From Panonychus citri (taxonomy: Eukaryota; Arthropoda; Arachnida; Trombidiformes; Tetranychidae), in assembly GCF_014898815.1 (NCBI RefSeq), contig NW_026515459.1:1-64000 (forward strand): a stretch of DNA of 64,000 nt, in the 5' to 3' direction. Below the pieces are notes generated by a model that worked only from the letters and a program-made list of their open reading frames with translations, was not told the origin of the DNA and did no database searches. The translations under genes and the position numbers were made by a program. Shown piece after piece: positions 37,201 through 48,845 of this stretch (positions within the stretch are counted from its first letter, which is position 1; the number at the start of each line of letters is the position of its first letter).

Positions 37201-40200
37201 CACGATCTGTATAACGATCAGAAATATGAAGTTGCTACTTTTGAGGACGCACACGAATGTCAACGTAAGTAGAAAATATCATGATACCTGTTGTTGTTTT
37301 GGTATCGAGATAAGACAACTAAAGTGGGCTGAATTGATGCCTACGCACTTTTGTCAGTAAAAGTTGCGGTACAGGTTATACCTTTTCTCCGTTAATAGAA
37401 GAGACAAAACTAACATGAAATCCAGTTTTTGTTGCTTTGCTATTCACAATCGTTTGACTTGTAGTCCAGTGACCAAATAAAGTTAAGAATCTGTTGACTA
37501 AGGGCGCCTAGAGTAACGATCATCGTCGCATCAAGTGTAACATGATTATTTGACCTGTAAATGGTCCGAGAATCGCTTCAATTTTGTATTACTGTGCCCC
37601 AACTACACTGAATAAGTGATAAGAGGAACATCTGAGTTTCTACCATGCAAACGATACTTTCCTTGATATTTATTTTTGCGTCAAGCGCCGTACTTGTTGA
37701 GTGCGTGCAACTTGAAGTGTGGAACACTAAGAAGTCAGTCTGGGAATGTAATACCATTTAGTTTCTTTAATTGTTCCCCTTTCTCTGTTTTCTCTTCTAA
37801 CTTGTGTTTTATATTTCAGTTTGTAATTGTAACAATAAAGCCTCGAAATGCGTTTACGATGCTGATTTGTGGGCTGAAACTGGACACGGAGGTCGATGTT
37901 GACTGTGCCGACAACACCGATGGACCAAACTGTGAAAGATGCAAGGAAGGTTTTTACGAAAATAATCTGGGACGATGTGTTACCTGTGACTGCGATCCAA
38001 CAGGTAAGTCAATGAAATAGTATTTATATGGATTCGATTGTTTTATTGGCATTTTCATTCGTTAAGGGTCCGTGACATCGCAGTGCAGTCGAGATGGTCA
38101 ATGTATCTGTAGACCAGGAGTTTCTGGGGAAAAATGCGATCGTTGTGCTGATAACTATTACGACTTTTCGGCCCAGGGTTGCAAGTGAGTATTTCTAGTG
38201 GATCATTTTCCCAAGATATTTAACTAACCTTTTATTTGCCCGTCAGACCCTGCGACTGCTTTGTACAAGGAAGTTTCAACAACACCGCTCGATGTCACCC
38301 TGTCTCTGGGGAATGTTTATGTAAACAGAATGTGGAAGGAAGAACTTGTGAAAAGTGTAAGCCTGGTTACTTCGATTTGCAAGGAACCAACGAATTTGGA
38401 TGTTTATCTTGCTTTTGTTACGGCCACTCATCTGTTTGCGAATCGGCGGAAGATTACACTGCCCATGCAATTGAATCTTATTTCTACAAAGATACCGAGA
38501 AATGGACGGCGATTGATAGAATGGGTCGTTCTGTTGCACTCGTACACAATACATCAGATCATAGTATCGGCTCTCAAGCAAGTTATGGATTGGACGCGGT
38601 TTATTTGGTTGCTCCTCCATCTTTCCTTGGGGATCAGCGTTTCTCTTACAATCAACACTTGAGATTCAATTTAAGAGTGAACGACGATTCTCCAGCCTCA
38701 CAATTTGCCGATGTCATTATTGAAGGCGCTGGATTGACCCTTGCTCAACCAATACACGGTCAAGACAATAGTCTTCCAAGTCGAAACCAACGTTCTTACT
38801 CGTTTAGACTTCACGAAGACGCTCGATTCGGCTGGAGTCCGAGGCTGTCTGGGAAAGATTTCATAAGTGTTTTGGCCAATTTAACGTCCATCAAGATTCG
38901 CATTGTGTACAATAGAGATGGGTCAGGTTATGTTGATGAAATAGCCCTGGAATCTGCCCAACGGGGTGCATATGGTCGAGCAGCAAGTTGGGTCGAGCGA
39001 TGTGAGTGTCCAGCAGGTTATGATGGACAGTTTTGTGAGTCATGTAAGACGGGATATCGACACGAACCACCGGGCGGGGGAAGTTTCGCGGTTTGTCTAC
39101 CTTGTCAATGTAATGGCTACGCTGACTTTTGTGATCCATATACAGGTAAAGAGAGTGAACAAGGTGAAGGAAAATCACCGGTTTGATACTGATTCTGGTC
39201 TTTGGTGACGGTAACTTTAACAATCAATTTTCTTACTTTCTTTTCTTCCTCCTATTCCTATTCCCCATCCACGCCCACTCCCACTCCCACTCCCACTTCC
39301 CATTTGCAATCTCTAACCAAACTTAACTTGATATTGGTGGTGGTTTCTAATTAATTCATGGTGATGGTTAATTTGTAAAGGAAAATGTATGTGTACAAAC
39401 AACACCGGTGGTGATAATTGTGAGACTTGTGCTCGAGGCTATTACGGTAATCCATTAGACGGGACTGGATGTACTTCTTGTCCCTGTCACCGTAATGCGG
39501 GAGCTTGTGTTGTCTTACCTGATGAAAGTATAGCTTGTTTGGAGTGTCCTCAAGGTTACGGAGGTAATGATCAGTGATGAGCTGAATTGAGACAGTTAAT
39601 TGATTCATGGATAAGTATTTGCATGGATGATTAAAATCATCAGCAACTAAGAAGAGAGTGAAAGATTTGCTAACATGAGAAACTCTTTCTCAAGGGTGAC
39701 TAACTCGACGTTAGGTTGCATGTGCTAATGATAATCTCGGTCGCTATTCACTGGGTTTAAACTAATTGTTTGTTTCTCGATCTTTGTAATCAGGAGCCCT
39801 CTGTGAGTCTTGTATCGATGGTTATTTTGGTAACCCGATAGCAAACAGTTCTTGCAGGAAATGCGATTGCAGTGGGAACATTGATGAAAACTCTGTCGGA
39901 AGTTGTGACCATGAAACGGGAAAGTGTTTGAAATGCATTTACAACACTGCCGGGGTAAGAGTCGAAGTGAATGAGTTTCGAATGGAATCACTTTATTGAT
40001 GAATTTGTTTTCTTTTCACTTCCCATTAGGATCGATGTGAGAAATGTCTTCCCGGTTTCTTTGGTGATGCTCTGAGTTACCCTAAGGGAGATTGTAAATC
40101 TTGTGGTTGCCATAGAACTGGAACAGTGATGGGCAAGGGAGAAGATGGAAAAGAATTGGCTCTTTGTGACTCTCGCAGTGGACACTGCGAGTGTAAAAAC

Positions 40201-42320
40201 TATGTGATGGGACGAAAGTGTGACCAGTGCATACAAGGCTATTGGGATATCAGTGGTGAGAATGGTTGCCAATCCTGTGGTTGTAATATGTTTGGATCAC
40301 ATAATCTGACCTGCGATCAGTTCACCGGCAAATGCTACTGTCGACCTGGGGTCATTGGAACTAAGTGTGACCAATGTGCACCTTATCATTATGGTTTCTC
40401 TGAGAAGGGATGTGCAAAGTGTGACTGTGATCGAATTGGATCAAAATCTCTGCAGTGTCGCGATAATGGTCAATGTGAGTGTTTGGCAAACGTGGAAGGC
40501 CGTCGATGTGAGCGGTGTCGTGAAAACAAGTTCAACCGAACTGCTGGTTGTATAGACTGTCCAGCTTGCTACGGACTAATCCAGGACTCTGTGAATGGGC
40601 ACCGAGGTAAACTGAACCAGTTGCGATTATTACTGGAGGAGATACAAAACAGCCCTGTGGAAGTGGAAGATCAAAGTTCGAAACACAATTGGAAGAATTG
40701 ATCGCTCGCACTGAGGCACTGGTATCGGATGCTCGTCGAATGGGCTCAGATGGTCGAAACCTTGTCAATTCTTTGACCACTTTAAAGAACCGTTTAGCCC
40801 GAGTCAAAGAATTGACCTCGTTGGTTGACGGTCGGATGGAAGGGTTGAACAACTTGGTCAATTTTGGAAAGCAAAACATGAGTTTAGCAGAAGATATAAT
40901 TGAAAAAGCCAATTTAATATTATCTGAAGCTAAAAAGACATTCGATCATGAAGGAAGAACTGCCTTGGAACATGCTCGCGAAAGGTTCAAAAGGTACGGA
41001 CAGCAGTCTGAACGAATGTCCAGAATATCATTGGAATCGGTTGCTCTAGCAGATAAGATTGAAAAAGAAGCTGAAAAGGTGGAAAAGTTGGCGAAAGAAG
41101 CTTTGAACAACTCAGAAGAAGCGTCTCGATTGGTGAAAGAAGCCATGGTGATGCATTCGAGTAATCGTGAAGATTCGGGCCATTCAGAAACAATTGATCG
41201 ATATCAACGATTTATTGGAACGAACAAGGAAAATGGCAGAAGAAGCAAAGAAAGAAGCTGATCGAGCTGCCAAAGATGCGCTACAATTGTTGACCGAAGC
41301 GGGCTCATTGAGTATTCCAAATGTGAACGCCTCGGGCATGAAACAAGATGCCAGAGAGTTGGTCGATCAGGCGGCTCGTATCATGAGAGAAGCGGATGCG
41401 ATGATGTCACGATACGAGAATGTACTGAATGGAACACAGATCCAAATGGAGGATGTTCGATCTCTTCTGAAAGAGGCAACCAGGCAACAGAACAAAGCTT
41501 CCGAGTTGTTGAGCGAAGTGGACAAAGCTCATAAAACTGCAGAGAAAGCAGCTCAGGCAGCCAATTCCACTTTGACGGAAGCCACTGGAACTTTGATGAC
41601 ACTTCGAGGGTTCGATAAGTCAGTGAAAGAAAGTCAAGGACGAGCAGATGAAGCACTGAAGCGAGTACCACAGGTGGAAAAGCTTTTGAACGAAGGCAAA
41701 GCCAAGACACAGGAGGCTTTTGATGCTCTCACTGGGGCTTACAATGACGCGATAAACGCTCAGAGTATTGCAACCGAGGCTCGTTACATCGCTGGTAATG
41801 CTTCCGCTGATGCAAATGCGATTCGTGGGGAAGCAGGTAAAACAAAGGAGAGAGCGGGAAGAATGAAAGACGAGGTGGAATCATTGAACAGGGCTCTAGC
41901 CGATACCGAAGGTCGACTCAACTCATATGGTGAACAGACTGTCAACGACGAGAAATTGGCTTTAGAAGCTTTAGAAAGAGCTAACCAAGCCAAGACTAGT
42001 GCCATCGAGGCGAAAAGCAAAGTGTCTGGTGCACTGCAAACTGTTGATTCAATAATAAAAACTCTGGAGGTTTGGACTCTGTCGACGGTGGAAACATGAA
42101 AGAATTGGAGGTGAAACTGCGGGAAGCCGAGAAGGAATTGCTGACTGCTGATTTGAACAATCGAACAGAAGAGTTGAGAAAGTCGCGAGATGACCTGTCA
42201 GGCATGTTGACCAATTATCGCGAAGAACTTGAACAACTGAGAGCGGACGTCGCCAATATCAAAGACATTGCTTATGCTATTCCAACTGAGTGTCTGAGAC
42301 GATCCAAACTCGAGCCATAA
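34277..42320 (+). CDS. LanB2: Laminin subunit gamma, right copy (N-terminally truncated)
   Basis: Exons: 34,277-34,480, 34,564-34,865, 34,943-35,073, 37,086-37,264, 37,820-38,003, 38,067-38,184, 38,247-39,145, 39,381-39,563, 39,794-39,954 and 40,030-42,320. Domain order is partial LamNT (TWWQSETM, NITLHLG, ISPLTGGN, TFGDEVF), laminin EGF repeats (CKCNGHASDC onward), a single L4 domain in the 899-bp exon, more EGF repeats ending CPACYGL, then about 570 residues of coiled coil. One L4 domain and ISPLTGGN identify the gamma chain of this basement-membrane heterotrimer. About 1,550 residues are present; the beginning of LamNT, the signal peptide and the promoter are absent because the palindrome axis cuts exon 1. 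Frame breaks occur near 37,898 (GT lost), 40,674 (A lost), 41,170 (GA lost) and 42,084; at the first three the left copy has the in-frame version. Confidence 0.93.
35250..36379 (-). CDS. wupA: Troponin I, right copy (intact, 210 aa)
   Basis: Seven coding exons: 36,379-36,377 (the ATG alone, directly followed by GTAATG), 36,271-36,170, 36,069-35,946, 35,880-35,780, 35,708-35,665, 35,590-35,549 and 35,466-35,250. They join in frame to 211 codons with stop. The protein starts MDEKERRKAEVRARL, has the arthropod troponin I hallmark GFMTPERKKRLR, then an Arg/Lys/Glu-rich helix (KREQERKAEERRRIIRER), the PLKKVSK segment of the inhibitory region, and an acidic tail ending EQDDY. Troponin I is the inhibitory subunit of the thin-filament calcium switch in muscle. 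The whole gene lies inside the laminin gamma intron 35,074-37,085 on the opposite strand. Confidence 0.95.
36380..37085. other. Laminin intron upstream of nested troponin I (right)
   Basis: Mirror of 31,494-32,183; presumed troponin I 5' UTR and promoter inside the laminin intron. No other ORF is supported. Confidence 0.5.
39265..39297 (+). repeat. CCCACT minisatellite in laminin intron
   Basis: Tandem CCCACT units (plus a CCACGC variant). The mirror position near 29,285-29,310 has about two fewer units, one of the clearest length differences between the arms. Confidence 0.8.
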
Positions 42321-42876
42321 TACTTGGAGTACCTGAATGTACATATGACCGGTGGACACAAATACTATTATACAAACAATACCAATAGAAACTAATATGC
42401 ATCAATATAATAACAATTAGTCGCTGCAATTACCAATTAACTTACATTTTGTGGTCATTTTCGAGGGTTAATTTTGTTCACCCAATCAACTGTCATTATT
42501 ATCAATCCAATTGTAATATTACTTTCTCTTTTTTCTTTACTAATCAATTTGGATCGATGAACGATCATTGAGAACGAAAATCAAGCCTTCAATTGTCTCA
42601 TTTTTCCTTTGATCGAAATTCTAATCAAATCAAGCGAGTTCATTTTCTTCTGCCAATCAAACCTTTTCGATAGTTAATCTGTTGATACCAATTGAAATAA
42701 ATGAATTTAAATTACACAATCAACCGATACTCGAATTTCATTCTTTAAATGTTCCCATTAAGATAAATAGTTGATCACATTACAAAATGGATTCACATGC
42801 TCATTGTATTCAAATCTTTTTATAATTAAACTCTTGACATTATAATTTTTTGTTTATTTTCAAATCAATTCAGTTT
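42321..42876. other. Laminin 3' flank and palindrome edge
   Basis: 3' UTR-like sequence of the right laminin copy to about 42,821, then a short unique stretch leading to the stop codon of the exosome gene on the other strand. The two genes are convergent. Confidence 0.5.
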
Positions 42877-43813
42877 TCAGGAGTTAATCAAATTTCTCAA
42901 ACCGATTCCACTATTTCTTTGAGCTAAATCTCTTTCGACAGCATCTTTCACGAAATTGGTTAAATATTTACTCCTTTCAATTGCTAATTGGCAACACTTA
43001 ATGACAATATCTTTGTTGATCGACGATTTGCCTGAAATGTGAATTGTTGTTATTTCTCTGTAATTATTTGCTCCAACAATCAAATGTCCATCGGAAACTT
43101 GTTCTTCCGCTTGTGTTGGATCACAAACAAATTTAAAGTACTCGAAAAACGTGAAGCTTGTGCAAAAAGGATAATGGAGAATGTTGATTGGAATCGGATG
43201 ACGGTCAGTAAACGAATGAACTTTGATTTTATCATCAATGACTGAAACATCGGGTCTTTTGAAGTGCGACAAAGAGGCCAGAATAGCAATGGAACAGCAT
43301 TCAGGGAGATTTCCTTCATCGTTCATGACAATTAAATCTGCTTCTAACAAATAGACTTTTTCCCCAGAGATCAGACACAAGGATTCCAGATCTAGACATC
43401 TAGATTCTTTTATATTCTTTTCAACTATTTTCATGATTTCCACAGATTTCTCATGAGAATGAGCCATCGTAGCAGCTAAATCAACCTTAATGTTCAAAAA
43501 TCCTTCACAACTTTTAGTTGCCTTTGGCTCTGCAATTTGATAGCCAATGTTACACATAACACGTGTATCGCCAAGGTTGACAACAGATGATCCATAGTCT
43601 AATCCGAATTCAATAGATAATTTACGAAAATCTTTTGAGCTTCGCCCATCGATTCGCTAACAATCAAATCAAGAGAAAATTGGAACATTAGTTTAAGGAA
43701 AATATTGAATTTTACTAAATGAGTCTTACTTTGTCTTCTTTAACGCCTAAGAAAATGAACTGTTTGTTACACGTGGGAATGTTTTTCAACTTCAATTTTT
43801 GCATGAAACTCAT
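42877..43813 (-). CDS. EXOSC9: Exosome complex component RRP45 (EXOSC9), 287 aa
   Basis: Exon 1 is 43,813-43,730 (28 codons) and exon 2 is 43,656-42,877, joined in frame. The RNase PH-type fold is recognisable from RIDGRSSKDFRKLSIEFG, the NLGDTRVMCN strand, DLESLCLISGEKVYLLEADL, and SLSHFKRPDVSV. RRP45 is one of the six RNase PH-like ring subunits of the RNA exosome, which threads RNA for 3'-5' decay and processing in nucleus and cytoplasm; animal ring subunits are not catalytic. The protein ends soon after the core (GLRNLINS), so it lacks the long C-terminal extension of vertebrate EXOSC9. A CTCF-like site lies about 112 bp upstream (43,925-43,939). Confidence 0.93.
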
Positions 43814-45273
43814 GATGGTTGAGAAACAGAAATGTTGATAATACTAATCAAACAACTAAGGAAACAATTGAGACTTAATTTGAGACTTGAGATCATCTGG
43901 TTCATCCAATTTATTGTTTTCTTTCCACTAGATGGCGACACTTCCACTGAAGAATCTCGGATATCCGACTTAAAGTTTGTTCATTTCTCTCCTCATGGTT
44001 CCTCAATTCAGCCAATGCTCGTCAATGGTAATTCATGAATTCCTAGTTAATTGGGTAAGTAAATTTCTATTTTACTTTAATGAAACAATAGACAATCGTG
44101 ATGTGACTTTATTGAGTATTTGCTACTCATGACTCTAAGTGATTGAAACTCTAACTTATCTGACTAATGTTCCATTTATTCAGATTTTATGTTGACTTTA
44201 CTTGGTCTAATCTTTTTCATTTATTCCAATTCTCCAAATGTGTAGATATGATCACGAGGTGATGAGAACTCTTTCAGTTCATTTGAACGATTCTACCTTA
44301 AGGTAAGTGATTTATTTTCAATACTTTTGTTTGTTTGACTCAAATGATGCGACTTGAAAGAGTATTTGCTACTCATGAATTCTTATTGATTGAGACCCTC
44401 TTTTCTGATTCTTTTTCTTCTTTCCAATCTAATGGTTTTATTGAATTCAAATTTACACTCATCTCTTTCGATTTTACCCAACAGGATGGACCATTAAAAA
44501 ACCTCTACCGCTTAAAGGGTTGGCTCCTTGATTTATTATGTTTCTTCAAGTTATCAAGGTGTAAGAATGGAAAAGTAAGTGATAATGTTCTTCACGTCAC
44601 TATTATTGAATAAGATGATGAAAAAAAGTGGGAATCTCTATGATGTAATGATTACATTTCATTCTATTCTGAACTATTATCCCACTGTGCCATATTAAAA
44701 TCTTGAAACTTGTTCTCATTACATTCTCCATCTTTTTGTCAGATTTTCCAGTTGCAATCTCGTCTACCTAATCGATCCTCATAGAGACTGGCAATGAAAG
44801 AAACATCGACAGTTTCAAACTATTGTTGATTTGATGATCAGCTCGTTGGGATGATTGCGCTGTATTTTGGCAAAATAATTTACTTTAATCTCAGTCTTCA
44901 GCTTGGAAATGAGCGAATGTGTACAATTGAGTAATTTGGCATTCAGATCTACAAGTGATTCATTTGTTTTTTTTGACTTGAAGTAAAGTTAAATCTAATT
45001 TCAATTGCAGCAATGACATGAATAAAGTACTATTTAAATGGTACCATTCAATTACTTTTAAGCATCTTTTGTCAAAGTTATTAAAAGAGATATAAAAGTA
45101 AATATTGATAATAAAATATAGAACTTTAGAGCTTCTTCTGGAGTTTAAATCTCTGGAGTCTATTTCCTGAGCTCATCCGAAAATAATGGAAATTATCAAT
45201 CATGATAATAATTGATTAAGTCTCTTAGTTGAATAGGTGAATCATCGATGGGCACACGAAGTAAAATATCCCA
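43814..45273. other. Intergenic region without supported gene
   Basis: About 1.46 kb between the RRP45 start and the short OSBP gene's stop. It contains a CTCF-like site and two copies of a 19-bp string (GAGTATTTGCTACTCATGA) at about 44,115 and 44,359 with weaker similarity around them. Possible splice-like GTAAGT/AG signals occur, but I could not assemble a consistent frame. Confidence 0.45.
43925..43939 (+). promoter_or_regulatory. CTCF/YY1-like site upstream of RRP45
   Basis: CCACTAGATGGCGAC matches the CTCF core consensus CCASYAGRKGGCRS at 13 of 14 positions. It lies about 112 bp 5' of the RRP45 start codon. Confidence 0.45.
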
Positions 45274-47176
45274 TTAAACTTTTCCTATTGCTGATACTGA
45301 CTTTAAGTCATTTTCTTTATCACAATTAAATATCACTGGACACCGAGACCAATCTTGTTTCTGTTTGCACTGCCAATAATCACCGTTATAAACATGGACT
45401 GGATTATTCGTAATCGGGTCGATTTGAAGCTTGAACCAAGATGGTGCATAAGAAACTTCAGCTTCTGGATTAGTAGCAGCTTCTTCCTCTCTCTTTCTCC
45501 GGGTCGATCTTTGTTTTTCTTCCAGTAATCCTTTCACTTGATTAGCCTCATCCCATTTACCTTCTTCCATTAATCGTTGATCTGGTCTGAGTCGACTATC
45601 GGTTGGAGCTACTCCTTCTTCTGGTTCATTCAATTGAACAGCTAAAGCAGTTAAATTATACATTTTTTCGCATTCAGACCTGAAAAGTAAACATCATTTC
45701 GACATTAATAGTTATCCGGATACAATGGTTGATTCATTACGAACATATTGCGAGTTTTCTGCCAGACACGAACGAATGGAGATGTATCGTAGATTGATTT
45801 TCCTTTGGCTGATGTTCGTTTATCGAAAACTAGTGCGGACTCAATATATTCGTCCCAAATTCCTTGAATAATCCATTTTGTTACTCCTTTCGAATCTACA
45901 ATCTTACCAGTCACCTGTAGACGAGTTGAAATTGATTACAAAGAATCTGAAAAAGATGAAGAGTTTCTTGATCTCGATCGTTACCTTTCTAGGAATATCT
46001 CGTGAAAAGTAACTATAAGGTATGAATTTCAAGAGGCATCTATCACCAGTTGTGTGATTAGTAATCACCATATCTCCATGATTATCCACCCAAAGTTTAC
46101 CAACGATAATGTTGTGAATGGTTGTAGTGACTTTGTGCCAAGTATAATGATAACCATGCTCTGGAAACTCGAGGTGACTTATGTCCACTGGATTCACTTG
46201 TAAATATTTTCCTCGAAATTTACTTGATAAACCAAATTCACTCCAACATTTCCAACCTTTACCTTCACAATGAAGTGCTAACATAGGGGGGTGGTGGCTC
46301 ACCTGTTGATGATAACAAAACACAATTAGTATTCACAATCATCCATTCATTTGCTTATTCGATTCTTACCTGCTCGGTTATACTCTTCCATCCCAAATCA
46401 GATGTTCTATCACATTCATAAGTTTCTCCTAGAAGAGGATTAAATGGTTTGTTCAGTCTGATACCTGTACATGCATAACTGGAGACACAAAATGCAGCGA
46501 CATAAACTAATTGATCACAACTATCGCTGATTGTTGCTGCTTTATGGAGTAAATGAGCATAGTCAAAGTCTTCGGTTAATCGTTGTAACATTGACAGAGG
46601 CTCATTAAAGTTAACAGGCATAGGAATTTTCGTCAACTCTTTACCAATACATTTCTTTAAAAATGACCACAGATTTAAACTTTGGCTTGGCCGCTCTGGT
46701 ATCTTTTTCCTCCGTTGCGAATCCAAAAGAGGTGGTGCTAAATCTTTTTCGTTGAAATTTAATTTCTCTTTCTCATCTCTTGAGGCTAGCAAAGTGCTTG
46801 TTGAATTAGCTGAATCACTATTATATATAGAATTATCTCCATTGATTGACATATCAATGTTTTTTCTTTCGTTATCATCGGATGTTTTCAATTGATCAGC
46901 TATCATATCGATCTTATATGTGATCGATTGTAAACTTTCAGCTCTTTCATCTTGACTTGATGAATGAGAGACTCCGAGAGAGCCTTTAACATTCATTTGA
47001 TGATTTTCGCTTTTAAGTTTGTCACATTTTCCATCCTCTGTTGTTTTAATGACCTCAAAATCCGAGTGAAGAATCAATTTCTTGTGAGAATAATGAAACA
47101 AAGTGAAACATAATCAAACTCTTGAGAAAATGAAAAAAAAATAGTAGGGAAATTATCTTACCTTTTTTGTATTCAT
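45274..47176 (-). CDS. Short oxysterol-binding protein-related protein (546 aa, no PH domain)
   Basis: Exons 47,176-47,162 (MNTKK), 47,080-46,370, 46,302-45,985, 45,914-45,724 and 45,679-45,274 join in frame to 547 codons with stop. The sterol/PI4P-binding ORD is complete: LTKIPMPVNFNEPLS, KPFNPLLGETYE, the EQVSHHPP fingerprint split by an intron, HNIIVGKLWVD, and EGVAPTDSRLRPDQR near the end. It has no PH domain or ankyrin repeats and so resembles a short ORP of the OSBP clade. The first part (to SLNLWSFLKKC) and exon 4 are clearly diverged from the gene at 59,115-61,820, while the other exons and one intron are nearly identical to it. It is divergent with ArfGAP2/3, with a CTCF-like site in the shared upstream region. 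Confidence 0.93.
45284..46651 (-). repeat. Mosaic inverted OSBP homology, left member
   Basis: From the codon block CIGKE (46,651) to the donor at 45,985, and again from 45,679 to 45,284, the sequence is almost identical to 60,455-61,121 and 61,412-61,808, including an intron with about three differences in 67 bp. Exon 45,724-45,914 and its flanking introns are strongly diverged from 61,181-61,350. Confidence 0.9.
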
Positions 47177-47346
47177 AGTTGTGTAAATAAAGCTAAGAAA
47201 TGAAGACACAATTGTGAGTTGAAAAACACAAAGCTACATAAAAGAAACTAGAACAATTTAGTTGAGTGAAATAATTGTTATTGATTTGATTAGATTGTTA
47301 TTGATTAAATTCAGAAAAAATTTCCATAGAAACGTCGATGTACCGA

Positions 47347-47359
47347 CGCCATCTGGTGG
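47347..47359 (-). promoter_or_regulatory. CTCF/YY1-like site between short OSBP and ArfGAP2/3
   Basis: The minus strand reads CCACCAGATGGCG, a full match to the first 13 positions of the CTCF core. It sits between two divergent start codons (47,176 and 47,486). Confidence 0.5.
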
Positions 47360-47485
47360 TTCGTTTTGTTAACGATTCTTTTCATGTTGAAATTTTGTTT
47401 CTTTTAATTTGATTGTAATTCTCAGTTAAATTGATTGAATTCCGAAAGCCTTTCTCATACAAGTTGATCTATTAAGTGTACTAGA

Positions 47486-48774
47486 ATGTCTGACAACAAA
47501 CCAACAAAGAACGAGTTATTAACTATTTTCAATAAATTGAAGAATATCCCTGCAAACAAGGTCTGTACAATTGTTTACTCTTTTCTTGTGTGATGATGTA
47601 TCACTTATTTGGTTTCATTTACTTTTTATAGCAATGTTTTGATTGTGGAGCTAAAAATCCGTCCTGGGCTAGTGTCAGTTTTGGCATTTTTATTTGTATT
47701 GATTGTTCGGCTAGACACCGGTCACTTGGAGTCCATGTGTCATTTGTACGATCAACGCAGCTCGATACAAATTGGACTTGGCTTCAAGTTGGTTCAATGC
47801 AAGCTGGTGGTAATGATAACGCTTTGGCCTTTTTCCAACAACACGGTTGTACCGCTAAAGATGCTCAGCAAAAGTACCACAGTAGAGCTGCTCAGTTGTA
47901 TAAAGATAAATTAGCTGCTCAGGCCATGAAACTATATGGAACCGAATCGTTCAAAAGTCTTCCTTCAGGAACAGTCTTTAGTTCAGACACACAAGAGACT
48001 AGTGCTAAGCTTGATTTTTGGTCTGAACAGGAACAAGAAAATCGTTCATCAGTGGCCGTTGATAAATTCGAGAAAATAACTGATTGTACCATGGTAACAG
48101 CGCCTACTGAATCAATAAATTCTAGCAAGCTTAGTGTTAATTTTACTGAAAGAAAAGAAGGTAAATCAGATTATAAGCCTGTCATTGGTACACGTAAACA
48201 AACAACTAAAAGAGGAGGAGGAGTAAGTTTATTTATTCAGATTCTTTCCTGCTCTTGAAAAACACAATTCGACACACAATTAATACGACCTTTAACTACG
48301 TTTAATAATATTTTAAGTTAGGATCAAAGAAAGGATTGGGGCTCAACGGATCAACACCGATTTTAGTGAGATTGAAAAAGAAGCTGTTAAGGCTGAAGAA
48401 TTGAAAGCGTCCATGACCAGAAACGAAACAAAATCTTTATCGAAAGAAGAGGTAATCAAAACCATAGAAGAAATTGACACAACATACAAGGATCTAAGTG
48501 AACGAGCTCGAATAACCGAAGAAAAGCTGCGAACTGTTGACCCAATTAAAGCTCAACAATTTGAGAGGCTTGGAATGGGATTTACTGCTGCTAAAACTGG
48601 CGTTTCTCATTCGGCAAGTTCTGATATGATGACCCTCGAACAAACCAATCCAACAAAATCAGAAACAACAATAAGCTCTCGAAATTATTTCATGGATAAA
48701 GCACTTGAAACAGGTAAACATTAATTTTTTCTCACATTAATTGAAGCAACGTTATAATTGCTCATTTCTCATAT

Positions 48775-48845
<71 letters not shown>

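Larger units (their letters stand above)
34277..42821 (-). repeat. Right arm of palindrome 2
   Basis: Reverse complement of 25,775-34,272. The outer edge lies in 3' flanking sequence of laminin near 42,821, after which the sequence is unique and leads into the exosome gene. Confidence 0.95.

Noticed and set aside
44335..44613. 92-codon ORF between RRP45 and the short OSBP gene
   Set aside because: Plausible GT/AG signals exist, but no consistent multi-exon frame could be built and no family was recognised.
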